Source: Cacajao melanocephalus
Taxonomy: Eukaryota > Chordata > Mammalia > Primates > Pitheciidae
Length of the DNA: 64,000 nt
NCBI GenBank assembly: GCA_963573385.1
Contig: CAUYLG010065568.1
Span: forward strand, 1-64,000
Reading direction: 5' to 3'
Shown one piece after another: positions 30,020-41,995 of the stretch (positions within the stretch are counted from its first letter, which is position 1; each line of letters begins with the position of its first letter). The position numbers and the translations under genes were made by a program. The notes beneath the pieces are model-generated. The model was given only the letters and a program-made list of their open reading frames with translations. It was not told the origin of the DNA and made no database searches.

Positions 30020-30920
30020 TCTCCAACTTGAAAAAAATATTCAACTACTACACACCCATTAGAATAGCCAAAACCTAGAACGCTGAGATGCTGTTGAGAA
30101 TGTGAAGCAGAAACTCTGTCACTGCAGGTGGGAATGCAACATGGTGCAGCCACTTTGGAAGTTGGTTGGTTTCTTACCAAATTAAACCTACTCTTAGGAT
30201 TACCATACGATCCAGTCATCACACTCCTTGGTATTTACCCAGAGTTGAAAACTCATATTCACACAAAAACCTGCACATGGATATTTATAGCAGCTTCATT
30301 CAGAACTGCCAAAATTTGGAAGCAACCAAGATGTCCTTCAGGAACTGAAGAGATAAATAAACAGCGGTGCATCCAGACAATGGAATACAGGATTATTCAG
30401 CGTTAAAAAGAAATGAGCTGTCAAGCCATGAAAAGACGTGGAAGAAACTTAAATGCATATCACTAAGTGAAAGAAGCCAATCTGAAGAGGCTACATATGG
30501 TATCATTCCAACTATATGACATTCTGCAAAAGGAAAAAATATAGAGATATTAAAAAGATCAGTGTTGTCTATGGGTGGGGGGAAGGGAGGGATGAATCAG
30601 TGCAACAGGGAGGATTTTTAGGGCAGTGAAAATATTATGTACCTTACTACAATGATGGATACCATCATTATACATTTGTCCAAATCCACAGAATGTACAA
30701 CACCAAGCATGAACCCTTATCCCTGATGTAAACTATGGAATCTGATTTGCTGCTGCTGATGTGTCAATGTAGGTTCATCAACTGTAACAAATGCACCACC
30801 CTGTTGGGGAGGTTGATGGTGGGGGAGGCTGTGCATGTGGAAATAGGGGGTATATGGGAACTCTCTATACCTTTCTCTCAATTTTGCAGTGAATCTAAAA
30901 CTGCTTAAAAAAATAAAATC
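30020..30920 (+). mobile_element. L1M 3' end (ORF2 tail and 3' UTR)
   Basis: 'gtgggaatgcaacatggtgcagccactttgg', 'tatttatagcagcttcattcagaac', 'tggaatacaggattattcagcg', 'ggataccatcattatacatttgtccaaa' and 'gggtatatgggaactctctatacctttc' are in the order of an old L1M 3' end. Confidence 0.88.
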
Positions 30921-30922
30921 TG

Positions 30923-31220
30923 GCCAGGTGCAGTGGCTCACGCCTGCAATCCTAGCACTTTCGGCGGCCAAGGTGGGTGGATCACGAGGTCAGGAGATCG
31001 AGACCATCCTGGCCAACATGGTGAAACCCTGTCTCTACTAAAAATACAACAAAAAATGAGCAGGGCGTGGGGGCATGTGCCTGTAATCCTAGCTACTCGG
31101 GAGGCTGAGGCACGAGAATTGCTTGAACCAGGGAGTCGGAGGTAGTGAGCTGAGATCACGCCACTGCACTCCAGCCTGGCGACAGAGTGAGACTCTGTCT
31201 CAAAAAAAAGAAAAAAAATC
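30923..31220 (+). mobile_element. Alu (Y-like)
   Basis: A sense Alu with 'ggatcacgaggtcaggagatcgagaccatcc', the AluY-type diagnostic stretch. It is inserted at the L1 A tail. Confidence 0.92.
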
Positions 31221-31294
31221 TTAGGGTTACAACCTTTTACTGGGCAGTGAAATCAACTTGCCAGTTGGGTCTAGCGTTAAAAATAAATGAAACA

Positions 31295-31592
31295 GGATTG
31301 GCTGTGGTGGCTCACTCCTGTAATCCCAGCACTTTGGGAGGCTGAGGTAGGGGGATCATCTGAGGTCAAGAGTTTGAGACCAACCCTGGCCAACATGGTG
31401 AAACCCGGTCTCTACTAAAAATACAAAAATTAGCAGTGCATGGTGGTGGGCACCTGTAATCCCAGTTACCTGGTAGGCTGAGGCAGGAGAATCGCTTGAA
31501 CCCAAGAGGTGGAGGTTGCAGTGAGCCAGATCGTACCACTGCACTGCAACCTTGGCAACAGAGCAAGATTCCATCTCAAAAACAAAACAAAA
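31295..31592 (+). mobile_element. Alu
   Basis: A sense Alu with an AAAACAAAACAAAAC tail. Confidence 0.9.
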
Positions 31593-32003
31593 CACAGCCT
31601 ATCTCAAAGCCCTCCTGGTCTCAGGCACTAATGTATAACGTTCCTTTTGTCAGAAACCAACCCCTGATTAACAATTTCTCCCTAGATTAACAATTTCTCA
31701 TTCTTTTGGTCTTAGCTCAATTCCTACCCCTCCTCACACTGGAACAAATAGCCCTTTACATAACCTGTGGAAACTCTCACCTTTCCTGCATAGTACTAAT
31801 CACACAGGTAATTTTTTTTTACAGCTCTATTGAGGTATAATTTACATGACCAAAAAATTCACCCACTGTAAGTGTAAAAGTCAATGACTACTTTTGTAAA
31901 TGTATCTAAAGTTGCCACAACACTACACTCCAGTTTTAGAACATTTCTATCACTCCCCAAATTCCCATGAGCTAATCTGCAAACAATCTGTTTCCACTCA
32001 CAT

Positions 32004-32370
<367 letters not shown>

Positions 32371-32431
32371 TAGTTCACATAAATGGGATCATGCAGTATG
32401 TGATCAACAGCATCTAACTTTTTGCTTAGCA

Positions 32432-32648
32432 CAGTGGTTTTTAACCTGGGACAACTTTGCCCTCCAGAAGACATTTGGCAATAATCAGGAAACGTACTTG
32501 CTTATTACAACTGAGAGAGGCTACTACTGGCATCTTGTGGGTAGAAGTTCATGTTATTGCTAAACGTCTTACAATTGGCAGGATAGTCCCCCACAACAAA
32601 GAATTATCTCACCCAAAATGTCAACAGAGCTGAGGTTGAAAAATCTTG
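32432..32648 (+). mobile_element. MER20 (hAT-Charlie DNA transposon)
   Basis: Full length at about 217 bases: it begins CAGTGGTTTTTAACC, includes 'cagaagacatttggcaat' and 'ctactggcatcttgtgggtag', and ends 'ccccacaacaaagaattatctc...gctgaggttgaaaaat'. Confidence 0.8.
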
Positions 32649-32658
32649 ACTTTTTGGT

Positions 32659-32945
32659 TTTTTTTTAAAGATAGAGTCTTACTCTGTCACCCAGGCTGGA
32701 GTGCAGTGATGCAATCATGGCTCACTGCAGCCTCGACCTCCCTGGGCTCAGGTGATCCTCCCACCTCAGCCTCCTGAATAGTTGAGACTAGAGGCACATG
32801 CCACCACATCCAGCTAATATTTGTATTTTTTGTAAAGATGTGGTCTCACTTTGTTGCCAGGCTGGTCTCAAACTCCTAGGCTCAAATGATCCTCCTGCCT
32901 TGGCCTCCCAAATTGTTGGGATTACAGGCATGAGCCACTGGGCCA
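32659..32945 (-). mobile_element. Alu, antisense
   Basis: A reverse Alu, T-run to 'gagccactgggcc', inserted near the end of the MER20. Confidence 0.9.
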
Positions 32946-33195
32946 AAAACCCTTGACTTAACAGGTTTTGAGTTTCATCCAGGTTACAGCAATAATTAGT
33001 ATTTTGTTCCTGAATAGTATTTTATTGCTGAATAATATTCCATTCTATGGAAATATCACGAGTTGTTTATCCATTCACCTGTTGATGACATTTGGTTTGT
33101 TTCCAGTTTGGGGCTACTAAGGGTGATGTTGCTAAGGACATTTATATTTAAGTCTTTCTGGGGACATATGTTTTCGCTTGGTGGGGGTACATTCC

Positions 33196-33703
33196 TACAG
33201 AGACCAGCTCGGCCATACAGGCCCCCACCCAGGCAGCGCTGAAGGCATTAAGAAGCAGACACCCAGATAGAACAGCAAAGTGGGACTATCCTGGGACCAA
33301 CAGCTTTCAGAGCTGAGAGCCTCAGGGACTGACAGCGTTCCCGGCTGAGGGCCTCAAGCAGATTCTGACTCACGTATTCTCTCTAAACAGGTGATTATTA
33401 TTAACAAACAGGTGTTCTGTGTTTTCTCATAGAACAAAAATAAAGTAGGTAGGCAGCTGGTACCTGCTCACCACTGATCGCAGACAAACCAGAAAGCATT
33501 CTCCACGAGGGAGCCACAGGGACAGGGTCACATATCTCGCACTTAAAGACTTAACTGATGTATGATATGCATATACTGTCTTGCTACTTTAGAATGCCCC
33601 AAGTAGTTTTCCACTTGGGCGGAGGGGCCACGGCTAGGTTTTCCTTGCCATCGTTCTTCTTAGCAAACAATATATTTTATCATACACTCGGCATTTCTCA
33701 ACA
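33196..33703 (-). mobile_element. solo LTR of a class II (HERV-K-like, MER9-like) retrovirus
   Basis: A 508-base block interrupts the L1. On the - strand it starts TGTTGAGAAATGCCG and ends GTCTCTGTA. The six-base duplication CATTCC flanks it at 33190-33195 and 33704-33709, the size made by class II (betaretrovirus-like) integrases. No gag, pol or env lies nearby, so only an LTR remains. The MER9 name rests on length and start sequence from memory. Confidence 0.65.
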
Positions 33704-33740
33704 CATTCCTAAGAGTGGAATTGCTAGGTTATATGTTAGT

Positions 33741-34039
33741 TTATTTATTTTGAGACACGGTCTCACTCTGTCTTCCAGGCTGGAGTGTAGTGGTGTGATC
33801 TTGGCTCACCGCAACCTCCACCTCCCAAGTTCAAGCGATTCTCCTGCCTCAGCCCCCTAAGTATCTGGGATTATAGGGGCCCGCCAGCATGCCCAGCTAA
33901 TTTTTGTACTTTTAGTAGAGGCAGGGTTTTGCTGTGTTGGCCAGGCTGGTCTCGAACTCCTGACCTCAGGTGATCGATCTACCTGCCTCTGCCTCCCACA
34001 GTGCTGGGATTACAGGTGTGAGCCATTGTGCCTGGCCTA
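33741..34039 (-). mobile_element. Alu, antisense
   Basis: A reverse Alu inside the L1, with a TTTATTTATTTT start. Confidence 0.9.
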
Positions 34040-34344
34040 TGTTTAACTTTTTAAGAAACTGCCAAACTATATTTCAAATTGGTTGTACCGTACCTACCAG
34101 CAACATATGAAAGCTATAGTTTATTTATTTATCTACACGATGATACTTGGTACTGTCTTTTTTGATTTTTGAATGTCTACTCAACTCTTTTGCCATTAAA
34201 AAAATTGTCCTCTTATTGAGTTTTAAGAGTTATTTTTATATTCTATATACAAGTCTTTCATAAGATATATGATTTGCAAATATTTCCTCCATGTCTGTGT
34301 ATGTGGCTTATCCTTTTTCTTGTGAAAATATCTTTTGAAGCTCA

Positions 34345-35273
<929 letters not shown>

Positions 35274-35348
35274 TGAGATCACATCTTAAGGACCGGGATG
35301 GGGAGTTAAACTACAAAGTTAGGACAAAAGGCAAAAGTGGTGTAATAA

Positions 35349-36106
<758 letters not shown>

Positions 36107-36200
36107 CTACTCTGAAGGCGCCAGGTTTCCCTAGCCACAGTTAACCGCCGCGGTCCCTGCGTTGCTAGGTTACTTGCCAATCTCAGAAGGCGGGACTCGG
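36107..36200 (-). other. IQCD: IQCD exon 1 (non-coding), start approximate
   Basis: On the - strand a strong donor TAG|GTGAGT lies at 36107/36106, in the gap expected for the IQCD first exon facing TPCN1. The 5' limit is not visible from sequence. The exon would splice to the acceptor at 15172. Confidence 0.55.
36161..36173 (-). promoter_or_regulatory. RFX X-box
   Basis: On the - strand GTAACC-T-AGCAAC matches both half sites of the X-box (GTNRCC, short spacer, RGYAAC) without mismatch. RFX factors with FOXJ1 drive cilia genes, which fits IQCD. Confidence 0.8.
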
Positions 36201-36539
36201 CGTCTGACTGACCTTTCTTTTCACCATTCAATTCCTTGTTCTGCTCAGTTGTCCCCACCTCCTGAAGTCTGACCAATCAGAAGCACCGTCATTTTGACCT
36301 TTCACCAATGGAAAGACTTGGGACTCCCTCTGGGTTGGACTCAAAGAGTAAGGCGGGAAGATGGGAGGAGAAAGGGGCGTGGATTCCTCGTCCCGCCCCT
36401 TCCTAAGGAGGCGGGCAGGGACTACTGCATCGGCAGCGGGCGAGACCTGCGGAAGGACGTGAGATTTGACCAATTAGAACTCATCATGGTATCCTAGTTA
36501 GCCAGTAGGTCGCTGTCAAGGGGAAAAGGGGCGGAGCAG

Positions 36540-36735
36540 CGGGGTTGAGAAGACGGTAGGCGGTGGATGGGAGAGCTGGCGCAGCTGCCGTGGTGGCAGT
36601 GGCTGAAGTAGCTGCAGCTGCGGCGGCGGCAGCGGCTGCAACAGCTTCGGGCTCGGGGTTTTGGCGGCGGCGCCGGAGGGCTGGGCTGCGCGGTGCGGAC
36701 CCCGGCGCGTGGTCCGGGTTGCTGGGGCGGCGCGT
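36540..36735 (+). other. TPCN1: TPCN1 exon 1 (5' UTR), start approximate
   Basis: The 3' limit is the consensus donor GT|GTAAGA (36736). The 5' limit is a guess based on the GC box at 36525-36536. The leader is rich in CTG/CGG triplets and contains a 14-codon ORF (36567-36611). Confidence 0.55.
36567..36611 (+). CDS. upstream ORF in TPCN1 exon 1 (14 codons)
   Basis: ATG at 36567 in a decent Kozak context (G at +4) reads MGELAQLPWWQWLK then TAG. It exists in mRNA only if transcription starts upstream of it. Confidence 0.35.
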   Translation: MGELAQLPWWQWLK

Positions 36736-37224
36736 GTAAGAATCCGAGGGATGCGAGGGCTTGGCCCGAGGGAGAGGGCAGGGACCAGGGGTCAGAGGGC
36801 GCGGAGTAAGGGGTTGTGGCGCGGCACTCTGGTGTGGGAGGTGGGCTGGACGGGCCCGGAGGGGCCGCGGGGAAGGCTCCGGCGCGCTTCTCTCCGTCCA
36901 GCCCGGGCGGGGGCTTTGCACCCCGTCTCTTCGCCCCCAACTTCTTGGGACGACCCTCACGTGGGCGCCCAGCCAGGAGGTGGGAGCACGTGGAGCTGGA
37001 GCCGGCGCGCCTGCCTCCTCCTTCCTCCCTCCCTCGTCCTTCTCCCTGGCGCCCTCAGGTGACCCCGCAGGAGTCTAGTGCCCGGGTCAGGCTGCCCCAG
37101 CGGACAGCGGGATGGCAGCTGGCCCTCTCTTCCCCTGGGCCCTTTCCCCAGGGCTGGCCATTTGGGTTCTCTCTAGAGGCGGAAGCAAAACCCGCAGAGG
37201 GAACACTGGACCAGGACTCACTCA

Positions 37225-37325
37225 GAACCGGGACTCACTCCCGGGTTCTAGCCCTGCTTCTGCACTGTGTGACCTTGGGCAAGTCTCTTCCCCTCTCTGG
37301 GTCTCATTTTAGTCTCCTTGGAAAA
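37225..37325 (+). mobile_element. MIR fragment
   Basis: 'ctgcttctgcactgtgtgaccttgggcaagtctcttcccctctctgggtctca' is MIR core. Confidence 0.8.
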
Positions 37326-37377
37326 ATGATGTGTTTGAATTCAAATCGGGGGACTGGTTCTAGTCGTAGGTGTATAT

Positions 37378-37505
37378 AGGGTAATGGTTAAGCAGGGAGG
37401 GTCCCTGAATTCAGACTGCCTGGGTTGAAACTTAGAAGAGGCAAGTTAAGTTAATCACTCCAAGCTTCAATTTCCTCATTCGTGAAGTGGGGATATAGGC
37501 TAAGA
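37378..37505 (+). mobile_element. MIR fragment
   Basis: 'taatggttaagcaggg', 'cagactgcctgggttgaaac', 'caatttcctcattcgtgaagtgggg'. A second MIR copy right after the first. Confidence 0.75.
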
Positions 37506-37507
37506 TA

Positions 37508-37715
37508 GGATTTGTCAACAGCAGCTCAGTTATTTTGAGCCACGTAATTCTTTGTTTCTGGAGGTCTCACCTGTGCATTGTAGCACGTTCAGTGGCATCC
37601 CCAGACTCCACCCACCAGCAATCCCCCCACTCCCCAGCTGTGACAGTCAAAGATGTCTTCAGACACTGCTGATGTCCCTGTGGGGGCAAAAATCACCCCA
37701 GTTGAAACCAATGAG
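37508..37715 (-). mobile_element. MER20 (hAT-Charlie), antisense
   Basis: The reverse complement of the MER20 pattern: 'gtaattctttgtttctgg', 'gtgcattgtagcacgttcagtggcatcccc', 'cctgtgggggcaaaaatcaccccagttgaaacc'. It lies 0.8 kb downstream of TPCN1 exon 1. Confidence 0.7.
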
Positions 37716-38620
37716 CAAAGACAATACAGGCAGACAAGCAGTCATGTATTAAACAGTTAACCGTGTCCAACCATCTGAATTGGAGGACTTCTTTGCTTAT
37801 CTGTGTGGCAGATATGAAAATTATGCACGAACCCCACCCCCCGCGCCTCTTTTTTTTTTTTTTTTTAGCTCATTGTTAGTGTATTTTATGTGTGGCCCAA
37901 GACAATTCTTCCAGTGTGGCCCAGGGTAGCCAAAAGGTTGTGACAGCCTTGAGTTAAAACATAGAAACCACTAGCCATTATGATAATGGTAACATTAAGA
38001 AACCTCTTCTCTGTGAGTTAATAAATTCTCCTGCCTTCAAAGTAAATATGGGAGAGAATTGTCAAAGCTGAGTAATGGATACAGGGAAGTTTGACTATGT
38101 TTGAAAATATCTGTGGTAAAAAGTTAAACCAAAAAGATAATACAACCGTAATTCTTAAGACTGCCAAATAGTAGCGTTTCATCTGGGATTTCCTCTTCTG
38201 CCTCTCCTGCTGAGACTTTTAAAAGCAAAATAAATCCCCAGATCTGAAGGAAACTTTAAAAAAAAAACTCACAGGAAATGTGCTGGGCACGGAGCTACAG
38301 AGCTTAGCAGCAAGTAGAATGGTGTTTACTTTTGCTGCCTTGTTTTAAAAAGAGGTACCGCTCTCTGTGGATGCACAAGGCTTTGCTCGTAGTTGTTCCA
38401 GTGATTCGCGGAAGAAGTCAGTTACCCAGTTGCAATTGACTAGGTCAGTTAGGAGGCAAAGTGGGTTGAGCCCAGAGCCCACAGCTTGAGGAAGGAACCT
38501 GCTGCTGTTTGCAAGTTCAAAGGTCTGCGGTCAGATCTGCTGAGTCTTTTTTTTTGTTTGTTTGGTCCTCAGCGGAAATGGGAATGTGCATAAATAGGAG
38601 CTGTAACAGACTAGCTCAGA
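37716..38620. other. TPCN1: TPCN1 intron 1, unique part
   Basis: No gene recognised. There is a T-run at 37849-37866. Confidence 0.35.
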
Positions 38621-38623
38621 GTG

Positions 38624-39264
<641 letters not shown>

Positions 39265-39569
39265 TGAGTGTCTTAAATTTGGAGTTAAGGATGAGCACTT
39301 TTACTGTATTAAAAAACACTCATCACTTAAAAAGAATACACTTGTCTGTCCCCTTCCTCAGACACTTAAATCTAAGAGAACAACTCTTATATAAGAATAA
39401 TACAAATGATATAAAAATGTTACATTTTGGAAGTATGTTTCTAATTGTTCCTGAGAGGCTGCTTAGTAAAGCTGAAGTGAAAAATGTATTTTAAATCTGT
39501 ATTTTCAGGCAAGTATATATTGGTGATTGAAGCTAGGTGCTGCCTAAATACACAGTCCAGACTTCGAGG

Positions 39570-39835
39570 AATTATAGTGTAATGGCTAAGAATACAGGTT
39601 TGGAGTCAGACCGTATAGTTGAAAGCTTGGCTCTTTTTAGCTGTGGGTCCTTGGGCAGGATGCTTAACCTCTCTGTGCCTGAAGTATTCCCCCACCCCCA
39701 TCCTGTAACAGGGAGATAATAAGCCTACCTATCTCATGAGGTTATTAAGAATTTTCAGTTAACTTTTACTTATGGAGTGCTAGTAGGGTCCCTCGTTCAT
39801 AGAAAGCACTTATTGAGTATTAACTGTTACTTTAA
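39570..39835 (+). mobile_element. MIR SINE, nearly full length
   Basis: From 'agtgtaatggctaagaatacaggtttggagtcagacc' through 'gggtccttgggcaggatgcttaacctctctgtgcc' to 'agaaagcacttattgagtatta'. Confidence 0.88.
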
Positions 39836-39846
39836 TTGTTGTAGTT

Positions 39847-41614
39847 TTTTGTCATTTTATTTTATTATTTATTTATTTGAGATGAAATCTAGCTCTGTCG
39901 CCCAGGTTGCAGTACAGTGGCGTGATCTCGGCTTATAGCAAACTTTGCCTCCCAGGTTCAAGCAATTCTCCTGCCTCAACCTCCTGAGTAGCAGGAATTA
40001 GAGGTGCCCACCACCACACCAGCTAATTTTTATATTTTCAGTAGAGACAGGGTTTCACCATGTTGGCCAGGCTGGTCTCAAACTCCTACCTCAGGTGATC
40101 CGCCTGTCTCAGCCTTCCAAAGTGCTGGGATTACAGGTGTGAGCCACTGCACCCGGCCTTTTATTTTATTTTTTTAGAGACAGGGTTTCACTCTGTTGCC
40201 CAGTCTGGGCCGCAGTGGTGTGATCACAGCCCACTATAACCTCCAGCTCCTGGGCTCATGTGTTTCCCCCACCTCAGCCTCCCAAGTAGTTAGGTCTGCA
40301 GGCGCATGCCATCATGCCCAGCTAATTTAAATTTTTTTATTTTGTAGAGATGGAGTCTTGCTGCATTGCCCGGCCTGGTCTTGAATTGCTAAGCTCAAGC
40401 AATTCTCCCACCTTGACCTCCCAAAGTGCTGGGATTACAGGTGGGAGCCACTGTGCCCAGCCTATTTTTTTCTTTAAAGTTGTTTCAAAACTTACAAATA
40501 AATGTAAAGAGAAGTGGAGGTAGAACATGTTTGCCCTAATCTCACTCTCCAGACAGAATTATCCTTGACTTTTCCGTATTTGTTCTTACAGGGTTCCCCT
40601 CCTCCATATTTTAATGCTATTATACTGTAATAATTCTTTTATTTATTTTTTTGAGATCGAGTCTCACCCTGTCCCCCAGTCTACAGTGCAGTGGCTCCAT
40701 CTGGGCTCACTGCAATCTCCGCCTTCTGGTTTCAAGTGATTCTTCTGCCTCAGCCTTCCGAGTAGCTGGGATTACAGGCGTGTGCCACCACATCCGGCTA
40801 ATTTTTGTATTTTTAGTAGAAACAGGGTTTCACCATAGTGGCCCGGCTGGTCTCAAACTCCTAATCTCGTGATCTGCCTGCCTTCCTAAGTGCTGGGGTT
40901 GTTGATGTGAGCCAATTCACCTAGCATAATTCTTTTTTTTTTTTTTTTTTCAGAGACGGGGTCTCACTCTGTTGCCCAGGCCAGAGTGCAGTGGTACAAT
41001 CATAGCTCACTGTAGCCTTGAACTCCTGGGCTCAAATTAGCCTTCCTAGTAGCTGAGACTACAGGTGCATGCCACCTGCCCAGCTAATTTTATTTATTTT
41101 TGTATTTTAAATATTTATATTTTCTGTGCGTATGCTTACCCAACTGGCTATTTTTTTAAAAAATTTTTTATAGATATAGGGTCTTGCTATATTGCCCAGG
41201 CTGGTCTCAATTCCTGGCCTTAATCGACCTTCCCACCTCAGCCTTCCAAAATCCTGGGGTTACAGATGTGAGGCACCCCACCGGCCAGTTTTTTTTGGTA
41301 ATTGAGATATAATATACCATTTTATTATTTATTTATTTAGAGACGGGGTCTCACTCTGTTACCCAGTCTGGAGTGCAGTGGTACGATCTCGGCTCACTGC
41401 AACCCCTACTTCCCGGGTTCAAGCTAGTTGTGTGCCTCAGCTTCCTGAGTAGCTGGGACTACAGGTGCCCACCACCAAGCCCAGGTATGCATTTTTAGTA
41501 GAGATGGGGTTTCGTTATGTTGGCCAGACTAGTCTTGAACTCCTGGCTCAAGTGATCCACCTACCTCGGCCTCCCAAAGTGCTGGGATTACAGGTGTGAG
41601 TCACCACGCCTGGC
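39847..41614 (-). mobile_element. block of five antisense Alus
   Basis: Reverse Alus at 39847-40159, 40160-40462, 40637-40922, 40928-41287 and 41323-41614. The first two are joined without spacer. All point the same way, just upstream of TPCN1 exon 2. Confidence 0.9.
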
Positions 41615-41697
41615 TCTAATTCACCATTTTAAAGAGTATAATTTAGTGGTTTTTATTCACAAAGTTGTGCAACCATCACCACTATCTAATTTCAGAA
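41288..41697 (-). mobile_element. L1M fragment, antisense, split by the last Alu
   Basis: 'ggtaattgagatataatatacc' (41296-41322) and 'attcaccattttaaagagtataatttagtgg...ttgtgcaaccatcaccactatctaatttcag' (41617-41695) are antisense L1. This sequence ends only about 60 bases before the TPCN1 exon 2 acceptor. Confidence 0.75.
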
Positions 41698-41758
41698 TAT
41701 ATTAGTCATGGCTGTGTTTTAATAATTATGTTTTATTTTTTTAATTCTCAAACCCTAG

Positions 41759-41883
41759 AAGATGCCTCTCATGGAGGAGTTTCTGAGCAGCACCTCTCAT
41801 CCAGTGGCTTTGAAAGGGAGCTCAAATCAGAGAGTGTTTCAAACCCTGGACATCACATCCTGAGGGCCACAGGAGAAGAGAAC
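41759..41883 (+). other. TPCN1: TPCN1 exon 2, part before the usual start codon
   Basis: The exon starts at 41759 after TTCTCAAACCCTAG. The 41 codons before the ATG are open in the TPCN1 frame (DASHGGVSEQHLSSSGFERE and onward). They are leader in the standard transcript but could code in a transcript with another first exon. A longer human TPC1 isoform of about 888 residues is known. Confidence 0.75.
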
Positions 41884-41995
41884 ATGGCCGTGAGTTTGGA
41901 TGACGATGTGCCCCTCATCCTGACCTTGGACGAGGGTGGCAGTGCCCCACTGGCTCCCTCCAACGGCCTGGGCCAAGAAGAACTACCTAGTAAAA
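41884..41995 (+). CDS. TPCN1: TPCN1 first coding exon (TPC1 N-terminus)
   Basis: It encodes MAVSLDDDVPLILTLDEGGS to GLGQEELPSK, the cytosolic N-terminus of two-pore channel 1, a dimeric endolysosomal cation channel gated by PI(3,5)P2, voltage and NAADP-linked partners. The ATG has a strong Kozak context (A at -3, G at +4). An acidic dileucine-type sorting motif D-x-x-x-L-I lies at residues 7-12 and suits delivery to endolysosomes. The donor is AAA A|GTAAGA at 41996, phase 1. I do not find the next exon, which should open with the Asn-Gly-Gly-Ser-Tyr stretch, in this window. The rest of TPCN1 lies to the right. Confidence 0.95.

Larger units (their letters stand above)
36107..36735. promoter_or_regulatory. 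bidirectional CpG promoter IQCD / TPCN1
   Basis: A GC- and CpG-rich region between two genes reading outwards. It holds an RFX X-box (36161-36173), CCAAT boxes at 36273-36277, 36305-36309 and 36470-36474, and GC boxes near 36374, 36391 and 36527. There is no TATA box, as usual for such promoters. The CpG-rich zone extends to about 37080 inside TPCN1 intron 1. Confidence 0.8.

Noticed and set aside
36494..37379. Overlapping ORFs in the CpG island on both strands
   Set aside because: GC-rich sequence has few stop codons. The products are Pro/Ala/Arg-rich, without motifs, and overlap the promoter and exon 1.
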